Shown piece after piece: positions 22,858-33,858 of a stretch of DNA of 64,000 nt. Each line of letters opens with the position of its first letter. Positions within the stretch are counted from its first letter, which is position 1. Source of the stretch: Rugalucina vietnamica. Taxonomy: Eukaryota; Mollusca; Bivalvia; Lucinida; Lucinidae. The DNA lies in NCBI GenBank assembly GCA_964017185.1, contig OZ024869.1:60786761-60850760 (forward strand), in the 5' to 3' direction. The notes under the pieces were generated by a model. The model was not told the origin of the DNA and did not search any database. It saw only the letters and a program-made list of their open reading frames with translations. Position numbers and translations under genes: made by a program.

Positions 22858-24166
22858 TTTTCCGTATCAATACTACCGTCTTCCAGCACTACCTCCATAG
22901 GGACACGCTTATCTCTAGCTTGTGAAACACCCACTTTTCCAATAGTTTTCCAAAATTCATGATCATTTTTATCCACAGCATTAATAAGATCTATATATGT
23001 TAAACCAATGTATGCGCTTAGCCCTCTGAACTGACCGGTCAAAATCCTTTCTTACTCTGACATATACAGATTTTAATCTAGCTTTTCTTGTCACCACTTG
23101 GCAACTTAACCATTCTTTTTCAGCTTTGCAGATATTATTCCACTTCTCTGAGAGAGTCTCACTCCACCATGGCTTCCCCGTACGCCTTCTCTTATTAGAA
23201 CGATTTGACTGATTGATTTTAATATGTTTACTAGTCAACTTTGTCTGCATTTCAGCCTTAATTATATAACATAAGTCACCATATGCGGAGTCAATATCAT
23301 TCTGGGTACGCATACTTCCTTCCAACCTATTCATAGTAAAATTAATTTCATTAAAGTCATATTTCTGTTGACATGACTCAGGATACTGATTGACCGACTC
23401 CGTATGATCACCCATGCATTCAATAACCCACGTTAAAGGCGAATGATCAGGAATTGATGATGGAGAGAGACCTCGCTCAACAATTGCTCTATTAACCAAT
23501 TCTGTAGCTCTAATGACTGTAAATTGCTCGAAAGTAGATAAGCTATCATGGCTTACAACACAGTAATCCACTACAGCTGAACCCTTACTACAGACAAAGG
23601 TAAAATCATTATGAATAAAATTTCTTCCGTTCAACATACGCAATATGTAATTCGCATTTACCAAAAAATCAATAAAAATATCACGTAAAATCAACCACAT
23701 CCCTATCAGTAACTTCATCAATGCCTGCTATGTAATCTGCGTTTTCGCCACATCTGCTATTAAAGTCGCCGCAGATAAATATTAAGCCATTATCTTGGTA
23801 CTTATAAATGCCAGACAAAATTGCATCAAAGAATTCATGTACATCAACTTGCCTAGATGAGTTGTTTGGGGGTAGGTAGCAACAACATGCAAATATTTTA
23901 AATTTATCAATTTTATGCTCCATTTTTATCCACAATATACCTTCATATGAGTCATCAATTATCTCAATGCCATAATCTGACTCAAATTCCTCCCTGATTA
24001 AAAATCCAACACCCCCAGACCCACACTTGGCATTCCTATGTAATAATTTTCTGTTGTGACCGTACCAAGTGTAACCATTTACCCCTAGTACTTCACCAGG
24101 TGCCAAGTGAGTTTCTGCAAGGCCCAAAATATCGAGTTCTAAGAGTTCGAGACATGTAAACCTCAA
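22842..24166 (-). pseudogene. LINE endonuclease half, copy B (frameshifted)
   Basis: The same coding as in copy A, in frames 24166-23681, 23721-22981 and 23042-22842. A 14 nt deletion near 23683 separates the N-terminal part (through GDFNSRCGENADYIAG) from the rest. At the site of the 13 nt indel this copy reads straight through (CQQKYDFNEINFTMN), so it probably keeps the ancestral frame there. The coding is lost after EDGSIDTENRG, at the unit boundary. Confidence 0.85.
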
Positions 24167-24267
24167 ATTGTAATTATCGGATTTAACGTCTGTACTCCAC
24201 CCGTTTATATTCCAGAAACCTGTTCGGACCTATCTATATTTATGACTCCTTCCGTCCCTACCAACGT

Positions 24268-24534
24268 TTAGTCTGTTACCCGAGTCACTAGTATTTTCGC
24301 GTCTATCCCCCCTCGTTGTTGCCTGTCTCTACTCTCATCTCTGCGAACTCTCTCACCATCAGTCTGATAACCACGATATCTACGTCCTGATTCACGTGAA
24401 CCCGAACGCCTGTCACTATGTTGCCTGCGCGATTCTGTATTGCTCGTATTTCTGCGCCTATGTGAATTCTCTGAGTTATTTCTTGACCCCGAGTCTGCTT
24501 CTTGTGATTGCGTTGTGACTCGCGAACCTCGCAC
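24268..24534 (-). pseudogene. Arg/Ser-rich LINE frame, copy B
   Basis: The counterpart of 19725-19991 with only a few substitutions (for example YRGYQTDGERVRR in place of YRGNQTDGERVRR). The interpretation is the same: a basic RNA-binding-like N-terminal LINE product. Confidence 0.5.
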
Positions 24535-25563
24535 TGATAATCACCACTTTAGATTACAGTGCGCAAATGGAGTGTTTACTCAACGCAGATTATCCATTTT
24601 GCTCCATTTCATAACGGGGTATTCTGTTCAGCGAACGTCTAAACAAACGCTCCGGTGACCAAGGAGAACGTCCATTCTGTATGGGAGACTGCCTATAGCA
24701 AAGGCGAAATATGTTTTTATTTCAAAAACACTTTTTGTCAGTGAATTAAATAGTTTGAATATGCCTTCATTGATTCCTAGAATGTTTTCCTCCAGGAAAA
24801 ACTACCAATTAAAAGTTTTGGTGTGAAAACATAGTTTCTGCAATTAGCCTTAATGGAAATTGAAAAAGTTTTTTTCAGGTGTGTTCCCCCCCCCCCGGGA
24901 CCAAAAAAATCCTTTGCACACAGTTGTAGTTTTACATTACAAACATCATATAAAAATGACATGCTTGGTCCCGGGGGGTGGGGAAGGCTGTCAAAATGCT
25001 CAAAAACAGTCTATAATGCTAGCCCATCAAATCAAGTGACTTCAATAATTTTGTTTACTACTGTAGCTTGTTTGTATACATATTTCTACCTGGCTGAACA
25101 TGGCCTAGTGTTTTGAAAGTAGCCACACCAGGTGAAAGTCTGTCCTCTGTTCTTCAACCAGACAAACTTCTGGTGAACTTTGATGATCATCACTTGTTAG
25201 GTTTTAGAAATTAGAGTGTCTGTACCAATGTGTTTGTTAATGTCTAAGTGGTGACCCATACGTTTTTCTTGGCTTAGTAACATGTAAGCTAGTGTTAGCA
25301 CATTTGAGGCAAGTTATGGTCACACATGTGTTTCGCATCCTAACATTATATTATATAATATTAACATTGCTACATATTATACACAAGGCAGTTAATGACG
25401 GCTCCGGGGCTTGGGCTGTTTAAACTCTAGGGGCACCGTTGGCAGGATTTATAAAGAGGAGTACTATACGTTTCTGCATACAAATGAAATCTCTGGGCTT
25501 TGGGATGTCGGAGAAGGTTGCTATCTGTTGCCATAGAAACTAGGGTTCTGATCGGACCTGGCG

Positions 25564-25623
<60 letters not shown>

Positions 25624-25949
25624 CAGCACCTTTCCCCTACCCCAATGATGCTTCAGATAAAATTTGATCCCAACTGTCCCAGTGACTTTAGAAAAAAACG
25701 TTTTTATGTTTGAAAGTGCAGGCGGACTAACTCACAGACGGATTGGCGCACGGACGGACGGAAGCTCGGGTACCATCCTGTGAGCATTCTGCTCAGGTGA
25801 GCTAAAAAGGAAAAAAAAAACTTCACAAAAGGCTCCTACTACACTAATGAAGAACAAGATGATATAAGCTATTGTTCGACAAGGTGGCTGGTTAAGATAA
25901 AATGAAGATAACTAATAAATACATATATTGGCGCATGAGACCAATGTGT

Positions 25950-26190
25950 TTTTTTTTCTTCAGTTTAACGTCCCTTTCAAGATTATTTCAACTCATATGA
26001 GACGGGCCAATCAGTATGTGGGGTGAAAACGGGAGAACCCCGAGAAAAAACACCTTGCACACCCGCAAGCAGAACTTGGCTTGTCTCACATGTGGCCAGA
26101 GCGGGGCTCGAACCCACACCAGACACAGCAGTGAGATAATCGAGTGTTAAGAAACAGGCTCTTAACCGCTCGGCCACGAGGGCCGCCCAC
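25950..26190 (-). mobile_element. tRNA-derived SINE, copy B unit
   Basis: Same insertion as at 21361-21601. It is flanked by GAGACCAATGTGT (25937-25949) and GAGACCAACGTGT (26191-26203). The one mismatch is a private change, so the SINE inserted before the unit was triplicated. Confidence 0.85.
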
Positions 26191-26961
26191 GAGACCAACG
26201 TGTGTCGATTGTGTTGAAAAAAAAAACAAAAAACAAGTCCGCTCGAAAACAAAATTAAGCATGCATAAAGGGACCATGTGTGCATCGCTCGTTCCATGTT
26301 GTCTACGCGAGCGAAGATACCTGGTTTTAAAAACGAAAATTAGAAGTAAGTCGGAGATATGTTATAAGCGCGTTGTGTGTGTTTTGTGTACGTTGGTGTA
26401 CGTTGATGAACGTCGCTGTACGTCGGTGTAATCTCGGTGCATTTTGGTCCAAAAAAGATTTTAAGCATGCTTAAAAATGAAAAATCTCGGTGCAAACTTT
26501 AGGCACGTCAGTGTAAGCTACATATATGCGCGTTCCAAATTTAAGTTATGTACGTCCCCAAAATATGCATGAGACACACGTTTAATTTCTGAAACGCGCA
26601 TATAGCGTGCGCTAAAATTTAATCACGCTTCTGAGATGTAACAGAAATGAACCGTGTTGACATTCATTTTAACGTCCGGCACATGCCTGACTAAAACGCT
26701 CAAGTGCGATTCTGATTTAAGTTAAAAAAAAAAAGCTCTTTACATCTAAACGTTTCAGCCGATGTTGAGATTTTTCATACTTCCCACACGCGCGAGACTC
26801 ACGAGTGTGACTATATATTGTTTTTAGGAAAAGAAAGACTTTTGGACTTTTGACACCCGCATATAAATAATAAGAGCTGTCGAAGGACAGCGTAGCTCGC
26901 CTGACTTGTGCTTTGCCACTAAAGCAATAAAAATCTATCATCCATGACCTGGACCTTGCTG

Positions 26962-27283
26962 GGGCGCCCGGATAGCTCAGTCGGTAGCGCGTTTGGCTTC
27001 TGACTAGCTATGTAACTCTGCCGTGCAGGTTCGAATCCCACTGGCGACGCCAGTAAAAAATATCAATTATTGAAAAAACCTATCAATGGTTCCTGCATCG
27101 GTATGTACCAATGGTTTGACTGTCACCTTCCGGGCTCGGTGGTTTCACAGGGTATTTCCCGACCGAACTTCGAGAACTGCCCTGGCTTTCCCCCACCACT
27201 AGACAGTCGGCGTCTAAGAAGTAGAATTGCTTAGCTGAGTAGAAATGCCTAGCTTGACGTCTATCTCCAGTAAGTAAGTAAGT
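26962..27283 (+). mobile_element. tRNA-like SINE with AAGT tail, copy B unit
   Basis: Counterpart of 22368-22689. The A and B boxes are unchanged. There are a few substitutions in the body (TATGTAACTCTG, CGAACTTCGAG). Confidence 0.75.
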
Positions 27284-27402
27284 GCATCATAATGAAGTTT
27301 GCGCATATAATGAAGTTATCGAGTACGTGGACCGTTGCTAATTCGGACCCTATTCGAACCTCAGCTGTGGACCATTCGGACCTTGGCTAATTCGGACCTT
27401 GG

Positions 27403-28754
27403 CTAATTCGGACCTCGATTTTCCGTATCAATACTACCGTCTTCCAGCACTACCTCCATAGGGAAACGCTTATCTCTAGCTTGTGAAACACCCACTTTTC
27501 CAATAGTTTTCCAAAATTCATGATCATTTTTATCCACAGCATTAATAAGATCTATATATGTTAAACCAATGTATGCGCTTAGCCCTCTGAACTGACCGGT
27601 CAAAATCCTTTCTTACTCTGACATATACAGATTTTAATCTAGCTTTTCTTGTCACCACTTGGCAACTTAACCATTCTTTTTCAGCTTTGCAGATATTATT
27701 CCACTTCTCTGAGAGAGTCTCACTCCACCATGGCTTCCCCGTACGCCTTCTCTTATTAGAACGATTTGACTGATTGATTTTAATATGTTTACTAGTCAAC
27801 ATTGTCTGCATTTCAGCCTTAATTATATAACATAAGTCACCATATGCGGAGTCAATATCATTCTGGGTACGCATACTTCCTTCCAACGTATTCATAGTAA
27901 AATTAATTTCATTAAAAACTGCACCATCAGTCATATTTCTGTTGACATGACTCAGGATACTGATTGACCGACTCCGTATGATCACCCATGCATTCAATAA
28001 CCCACGTTAAAGGCGAATGATCAGGAATTGATGATGGAGAGAGACCTCGCTCAACAATTGCTCTATTAACCAATTCTGTAGCTCTAATGACTGTAAATTG
28101 CTCGAAAGTAGATAAGCTATCATGGCTTACAACACAGTAATCCACTACAGCTGAACCCTTACTAGAGACAGAGGTAAAATCATTATGAATAAAATTTCTT
28201 CCGTTCAACATACGCAATATGTAATTCGCATTTACCAAAAAATCAATAAAAATATCACCATAAAAATTACATGTAAAATCAACCACATCCCTATCAGTAA
28301 CTTCATCAATGCCTGCTATGTAATCTGCGTTTTCGCCACATCTGCTATTAAAGTCGCCGCAGATAAATATTAAGCCATTAACTTGGTACTTATAAATGCC
28401 AGACAAAATTGTATCAAAGAATTCATGTACATCAACTTGCCTAGATGAGTTGTTTGGGGGTAGGTAGTAACAACATGCAAATATTTTAAATTTATCAATT
28501 TTATGCTCCATTTTTATCCACAATATACCTTCATATGAGTCATCAATTATCTCAATGCCATAATCTGACTCAAATTCCTCCCTGATTAAAAATCCAACAC
28601 CCCCAGACCCACACTTGGCATTCCTATGTAATAATTTTCTGTTGTGACCGTACCAAGTGTAACCATTTACCCCTAGTACTTCACCAGGTGCCAAGTGAGT
28701 TTCTGCAAGGCCCAAAATATCGAGTTCTAAGAGTTCGAGACATGTAAACCTCAA
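27403..28754 (-). pseudogene. LINE endonuclease half, copy C (longest frame)
   Basis: Frame 28754-27927 gives 275 codons and carries the whole endonuclease domain, with AETHLAPGE, GDFNSRCGENAD and PDHSPLTW all intact. It then breaks at the 13 nt segment shared with copy A. Frames 27997-27542 and 27603-27403 continue the linker. The endonuclease domain could in principle fold, but nothing shows that it is expressed. Confidence 0.85.
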
Positions 28755-28817
28755 ATTGTAATTATCGGATTTAACGTCTGTACTCCACCCGTTTATATTC
28801 CAGAAACCTGTTCGGAC

Positions 28818-29123
28818 CTATCTATAATTATGACTCCTTCCGTCCCTACCAAAGTTTAGTCTGTTACCCGAGTCACTAGTATTTTCGCGTCTATCCCCCC
28901 CTCGTTGTTGCCTGTCTCTACTCTCATCTCTGCGAACTCTCTCACCATCAGTCTGATTACCACGATATCTACGTCCTGATTCACGTGAACCCGAACGCCT
29001 GTCACTATGTTGCCTGCGCGATTCTGTATTGCTCGTATTTCTGCGCCTATGTGAATTCTCTGAGTTATTTCTTGACCCCGAGTCTGCTTCTTGTGATTGC
29101 GTTGTGACTCGCGAACCTCGCAC
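28818..29123 (-). pseudogene. Arg/Ser-rich LINE frame, copy C
   Basis: The counterpart of 19725-19991. One extra C in the run near 28902 shifts the end of the frame, extending it to 101 codons that end RLNFGRDGRSHNYR. That ending approaches the endonuclease frame, suggesting that both once belonged to one continuous polyprotein. Confidence 0.5.
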
Positions 29124-30508
29124 TGATAATCACCACTTTAGATTACAGTGCGCAAATGGAGTGTTTACTCAACGCAGAATATCCATTTTGCTCCATTTCA
29201 TAACGTCGTATTCTGTTCAGCGAACGTCTAAACAAACGCTCCGGTGACCAAGGAGAACGTCCATTCTGTATGGGAGACTGCCTATAGAAAAGGCGAAATA
29301 TGTTTTTATTTCAAAAACACTTTTTGTCAGTGAATTAAATAGTTTGAATATGCCTACATTGATTCCTAGAATGTTTTCCTCCAGGAAAAACTACCAATTA
29401 AAAGTTTTGGTGTGAAAACATAGTTTCTGCAATTAGCCTTAATGGAAATTGAAAAAGTTTTTTTCAGGTGTGTTCCCCCCCGGGACCAAGAAAATCCTTT
29501 TGCACACAGTTGTAGTTTTACATTACAAACATCATATAAAAATGACATGCTTGGTCCCGGGTGGGGGGGGGAAGGCTGTCAAAATGCTCAAAAACAGTCT
29601 ATAATGCTAGCCCATCAAATCAAGTGACTTCAATAATTTTGTTTACTACTGTAGCTTGTTTGTATACATATTTCTACCATTTCTACCTGGCTGAACATGA
29701 CCTAGTGTTTTGAAAGTAGCCACACCAGGTGAAAGTCTGTCCTCTGTTCTTCAACCAGACAAACTTCTGGTGAACTTTGATGATCATCACTTGTTAGGTT
29801 TTAGAAATTAGAGTGTCTGTACCAATGTGTTTGTTAATGTCTAAGTGGTGACCCATACGTTTTTCTTGGCTTAGTAACATGTAAGCTTGTGTTAGCACAT
29901 TTGAGGCAAGTTATGGTCACACATGTGTTTCGCATCCTAACATTATATTATATAATATTAACATTGCTACATATTATACACAAGGCAGTTAATGACGGCT
30001 CCGGGGCTTGTGCTGTTTAAACTCTAGGGGCACCGTTGGCAGGATTTATAAAGAGGAGTACTATACGTTTCTACATACAAATGAAATCTCTGGGCTTTGG
30101 GATGTCGGAGAAGGTTGCTGTCTGTTGCCATGGAAACTAGGGTTCTGATTGGACCTGGCGAAAAAAAAAATAATAAAAACAACAGCACCTTTCCCCTACC
30201 CCAATGATGCTTCAGATAAAATTTGATCCCAACTGTCCCAGTGACTTTAGAAAAAAAAAAGTTTTTATGTTTGAAAGTGCAGGCGGACTAACTCACAGAC
30301 GGATGGGCGCACGGACGGACGGAAGCTCGGATACCATCCTGTGAGCATTCTGCTCAGGTGAGCTAAAAAGGAAATAAAACTTCACAAAAGGCTCCTACTA
30401 CACTAATGAAGAACAAGATGATAGAAGCTATTGTTCGACAAGGTGGCTGGTTAAGATAAAATGAAGATAACTAATAAATACATATATTGGCGCATGAGAC
30501 CAACGTGT

Positions 30509-30749
30509 TTTTTTTTCTTCAGTTTAACGTCCCTTTCAAGATTATTTCAACTCATATGAGACGGGCCAATCAGTATGTAGGGTGAAAACGGGAGAACCCC
30601 GAGAAAAACCACCTTGCACACCCGCAAGCAGAACTTGGCTTGTCTCACATGTGGCCAGAGCGGGGCTCGAACCCACACCAGACACAGCAGTGAGATGATC
30701 GAGTGTTAAGAAACAGGCTCTTAACCGCTCGGCCACGAGGGCCGCCCAC
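30509..30749 (-). mobile_element. tRNA-derived SINE, copy C unit
   Basis: Same insertion as in copies A and B, with a perfect GAGACCAACGTGT duplication at 30496-30508 and 30750-30762. The body has a few private substitutions (for example GAGAAAAACCACC in place of GAGAAAAAACACC). Confidence 0.85.
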
Positions 30750-31514
30750 GAGACCAACGTGTGTCGATTGTGTTGAAAAAAAAATACCAAGTCCGCTCGA
30801 AAACAAAATTAAGCATGCATAAAGGGACCATGTGTGCATCGCTCGTTCCATGTTGTCTACGCGAGCGAAGATACCTGGTTTTAAAAACGAAAATTAGAAG
30901 TAAGTCGGAAATATGTTATAAGCGCGTTGTGTGTGTTTTGTGTACGTTGGTGTACGTTGATGAACGTCGCTGTACGTCGGTGTGTAATCTCGGTGCATTT
31001 TGGTCCAAAAAGATTTTAAGCATGCTTAAAAATGAAAAATCTCGGTGCAAACTTTAGGCACGTCAGTGTAAGCTACATATATGCGCGTTCCAAATTTAAG
31101 TTATGTACGTCCCCAAAATATGCATGAGACACACGTTTAATTTCTGAAACGCGCATATAGCGTGCGCTAAAATTTAATCACGCTTCTGAGATGTAACAGA
31201 AATGAACCGTGTTGACATTCATTTTAACGTCCGGCACATGCCTGACTAAAACGCTCAAGTGCGATTCTGATTTAAGTTAAAAAAAAAAGCTCTTTACATC
31301 TAAACGTTTCAGCCGATGTTGAGATTTTTCATACTTCCCGCACGCGCGAGACTCACGAGTGTGACTATATATTGTTTTTAGGAAAAGAAAGACTTTTGGA
31401 CTTTTGACACCCGCATATAAATAATAAGAGCTGTCGAAGGACAGCGTAGCTCGCCTGACTTGTGCTTTGCCACTAAAGCAATAAAAATCTATCATCCATG
31501 ACCTGGACCTTGCT

Positions 31515-31837
31515 GGGGCGCCCGGATAGCTCAGTCGGTAGCGCGTTTGGCTTCTGACTAGCTATGTACCTCTGCCGTGCAGGTTCGAATCCCACTGGCG
31601 ACGCCAGTAAAAACTATCAATTATTGAAAAAAACTATCAATGGTTCCTGCATCGGTATGTACCAATGGTTTGACTGTCACCTTCCGGGCTCGGTGGTTTC
31701 ACAGGGTATTTCCCGACCGAACGTCGAGAACTGCCCTGGCTTTCCCCCACCACTAGACAGTCGGCGTCTAAGAAGCAGAATTGCTTAGCTGAGTAGAAAT
31801 GCCTAGCTTGACGTCTATCTCCAGTAAGTAAGTAAGT
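31515..31837 (+). mobile_element. tRNA-like SINE with AAGT tail, copy C unit
   Basis: Counterpart of 22368-22689 with intact box A and box B sequences and the same (AAGT)n end. Confidence 0.75.
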
Positions 31838-31972
31838 GCATCATAATGAAGTTTGCGCATATAATGAAGTTATCGAGTACGTGGACCGTTGCTAATTCGG
31901 ACCATATTCGAACCTCAGCTGTGGACCATTCGGACCTTGGCTAATTCGGACCTTGGCTAATTCGGACCTCGA

Positions 31973-32155
31973 CCACTGGTCAATTCGGACCCCGGAAAAT
32001 TGAGGTCCGAATTAGCAAATGATTTTTTTCGAAATAGGGTCCGAATTAGCCAAGGTCCGAATCGGATTAGGGTCCGAATTAGCCAATGTCACAATCTGTT
32101 TAAGGTCCGAATTGACCACATGTGAAACAGAAATGAGGTCCGAATCAGCCAATTC
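31973..32155 (-). repeat. Inverted GGTCCGAATTAGC array following copy C
   Basis: The same motif now runs on the opposite strand: GAGGTCCGAATTAGCAAATG, GGGTCCGAATTAGCCAAGGT, GGTCCGAATTGACC and GGTCCGAATCAGCC. Together with the forward array at 31893-31972 it forms a large imperfect hairpin centred near 31990. It is absent after copies A and B. Confidence 0.8.
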
Positions 32156-32356
32156 TTGAATCGATTCAAGATGGAAGGATTTTTTTGTTATTTAATATTT
32201 ATTTTCGAAAACACACATCAAAACAAACGTATTATACATGAAGATATGAAATACATATACAACACTCACAGGCATATAGTAACAATATTTCACTATAAGT
32301 ATTTACTAACCTGATTAACGAATGATTTTTATGTGAATTCAAATAAACGATGAGGT

Positions 32357-32404
<48 letters not shown>

Positions 32405-32504
32405 TAGAGAGGGGGGGGTAGAAACGAGTACGGAGAGATTTTGGGTACCATTGGATAGATAAATAAATAAGTAAATAAGTAAATAAATAAATAAATAAAT
32501 TTCT
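32156..32504. repeat. AT-rich spacer with (GA)n and (AAAT)n microsatellites
   Basis: 32156-32355 holds nothing recognisable. A (GA)n run at about 32359-32398 is followed by a G-run, and an AAAT-type run lies at about 32458-32502. The latter abuts the 3' end of the L1-like LINE. Confidence 0.7.
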
Positions 32505-32849
32505 GCTGCCTTATGTTATGAATTTAATAAATAAGAGTGTTAAATTTGCCCCATCGTCTTTGGAACTGGGCTATTTGTCTCGCATAAAGAATATTTCTTT
32601 TTCCAATCTAAGTCTTTGTGTCAAAAAGGGTTTAAAATGTGCAACTGTTGGAATTCTGTTCTGACATTCATTTTTAAAAATGAAGTTTATTTATCATTTC
32701 AACGTGTGTTAGGCAAAAGTCACATAAAGACGATTCTTTTATGTGGCAATGAAACAGAAATTTATTAGTAGGTATAATTTGCATTAAATGCTTATATTGA
32801 AAATTTTGAAGTTTAACGTCTTTAGTTGAAGTCAGAGAAACAGTGTATA

Positions 32850-33857
32850 TTTATTCTAAATCCAATCTAAATATTCTAAATCTAAATTGCTCTATCCATT
32901 TACGTTCTGATTTAATTTCAATCCGTTCTTTTTGTTTTTTAAAATTAGTATAAATAAATTTGTTTGTTTGTTTCGCTTTAATTATTTGACTTATATCTGT
33001 TGGTGGCAGTGGTGTGTCTATTTTCTCTTGGGGTATATTTAGCTTCCATGTATGCGGTATACTGTTAGATACTGTTAAATATTTCAAAAAATCGCTGTTA
33101 GTCAAATTGTATAAGGTTTTCAGCTTGCCGAATGAACAAAACTTCTTTTCTTTATCGTCGTATAAATCTTTCATATATTTTATACCATTGTTTAGCCAAT
33201 TTAAATATATTATTGGTTTGTTATCTGATTTTATATCACTATTGTTCCATATTATCTCGTTTCTGTAGCATAATATAGCATTTCTAGAATTATATTCACA
33301 CCAAGCCATAAAAATCTCTCTTAAAATGTATTATTTTGAACAAACGTGTTTATATCATTTTTTGGAAAACTTACATTCAAAAAGAAGTTTTCCACCAAAG
33401 GGTTGAAGGTTTTGTAGATATAATTTGTTAAGTATACCATTATTTTCAATTATACGTTTAAGCCAGCTAACTTTAAGAGATTTGATAAATATGTTTATGT
33501 CAATCATTTTAAGACCTTTCTCGTAGTCGCCTGTTAGTATGTCTCTTTTTATTTTTTCGGGTTTGCCATTCCACAGAAAATTATACATTGACTTTTCTAT
33601 TCTTTTGATTGTTTGCTGTGGTGGGTTTGGTAACGAAGACAGAGCATATATTAACTTAGGTAAAGCGAAATTTTTATGACTGTAATTTTTCCTTTGAGAG
33701 TTAGTTTTCTGTGATGCCATTGTTTCAGACAGTTTTCAAAGTTTTTAATTTTCGGTTGGTAAATATTTAGCTTGGTAAATATTCATTTTTTTCCAGTGGT
33801 GAATGTCATTCCTAATGCGGTTGCTTCGGTGGAACTCCATCTGAACTTTCTATTTTT
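32850..33857 (-). pseudogene. L1-like LINE C-terminal portion
   Basis: Resumes on the far side of the insertion with FRWSSTEATALGMTFTTGKK, followed after frame changes by FALPKLIYALSSLPNPPQQT, MYNFLWNGKPEKIKRDIL and DINIFIKSLKVSWLKRII. The region MAWCEYNSRNAILCYRNEII to ERKWIEQFRFRIFRLDL follows. This is the usual thumb and C-terminal order of L1/Tx1-type LINEs. The remaining 3' end to about 32505 is AT-rich. Confidence 0.8.
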
Positions 33858-33858
33858 A

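Larger units (their letters stand above)
18297..22865. repeat. Tandem 4.57 kb unit, copy A
   Basis: The first of three head-to-tail copies. The marker ATCAATACTACCG occurs at 18297, 22866 and 27427, giving periods of 4569 and 4561. Order inside the unit: minus-strand LINE endonuclease half, Arg/Ser-rich minus-strand frame, G/C-run hairpin, end of an AGCTCACC element, minus-strand SINE, plus-strand tRNA-like SINE, GCTAATTCGGACC minisatellite. The left junction differs from the A/B and B/C junctions, so 18297 marks the edge of the array. Confidence 0.9.
22866..27426. repeat. Tandem 4.56 kb unit, copy B
   Basis: Nearly identical to copies A and C, with scattered substitutions and small indels. 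It lacks 14 nt (around 23683) and 13 nt (around 23354) that A and C carry in the LINE. It has a longer A-run/ATA-repeat at 25564-25622 than either neighbour. These private differences argue that it is a real genomic copy and not an assembly echo. Confidence 0.9.
27427..31972. repeat. Tandem 4.55 kb unit, copy C
   Basis: The last copy of the array. It carries the longest endonuclease frame. Its final minisatellite continues into an oppositely oriented array (31985-32150) that is absent after copies A and B, so this is the natural right edge of the amplified segment. Confidence 0.9.

Noticed and set aside
18297-31972. Assembly duplication as the cause of the three repeats
   Set aside because: The copies have private indels, different homopolymer and minisatellite lengths and many substitutions, and the edges differ from the internal junctions. 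Read data could still overturn this.
32456-32504. The AAAT run as poly(A) tail of the L1-like LINE
   Set aside because: The LINE is on the minus strand, so an A tail would appear as T on the plus strand. The run has the wrong strand composition for a simple tail.
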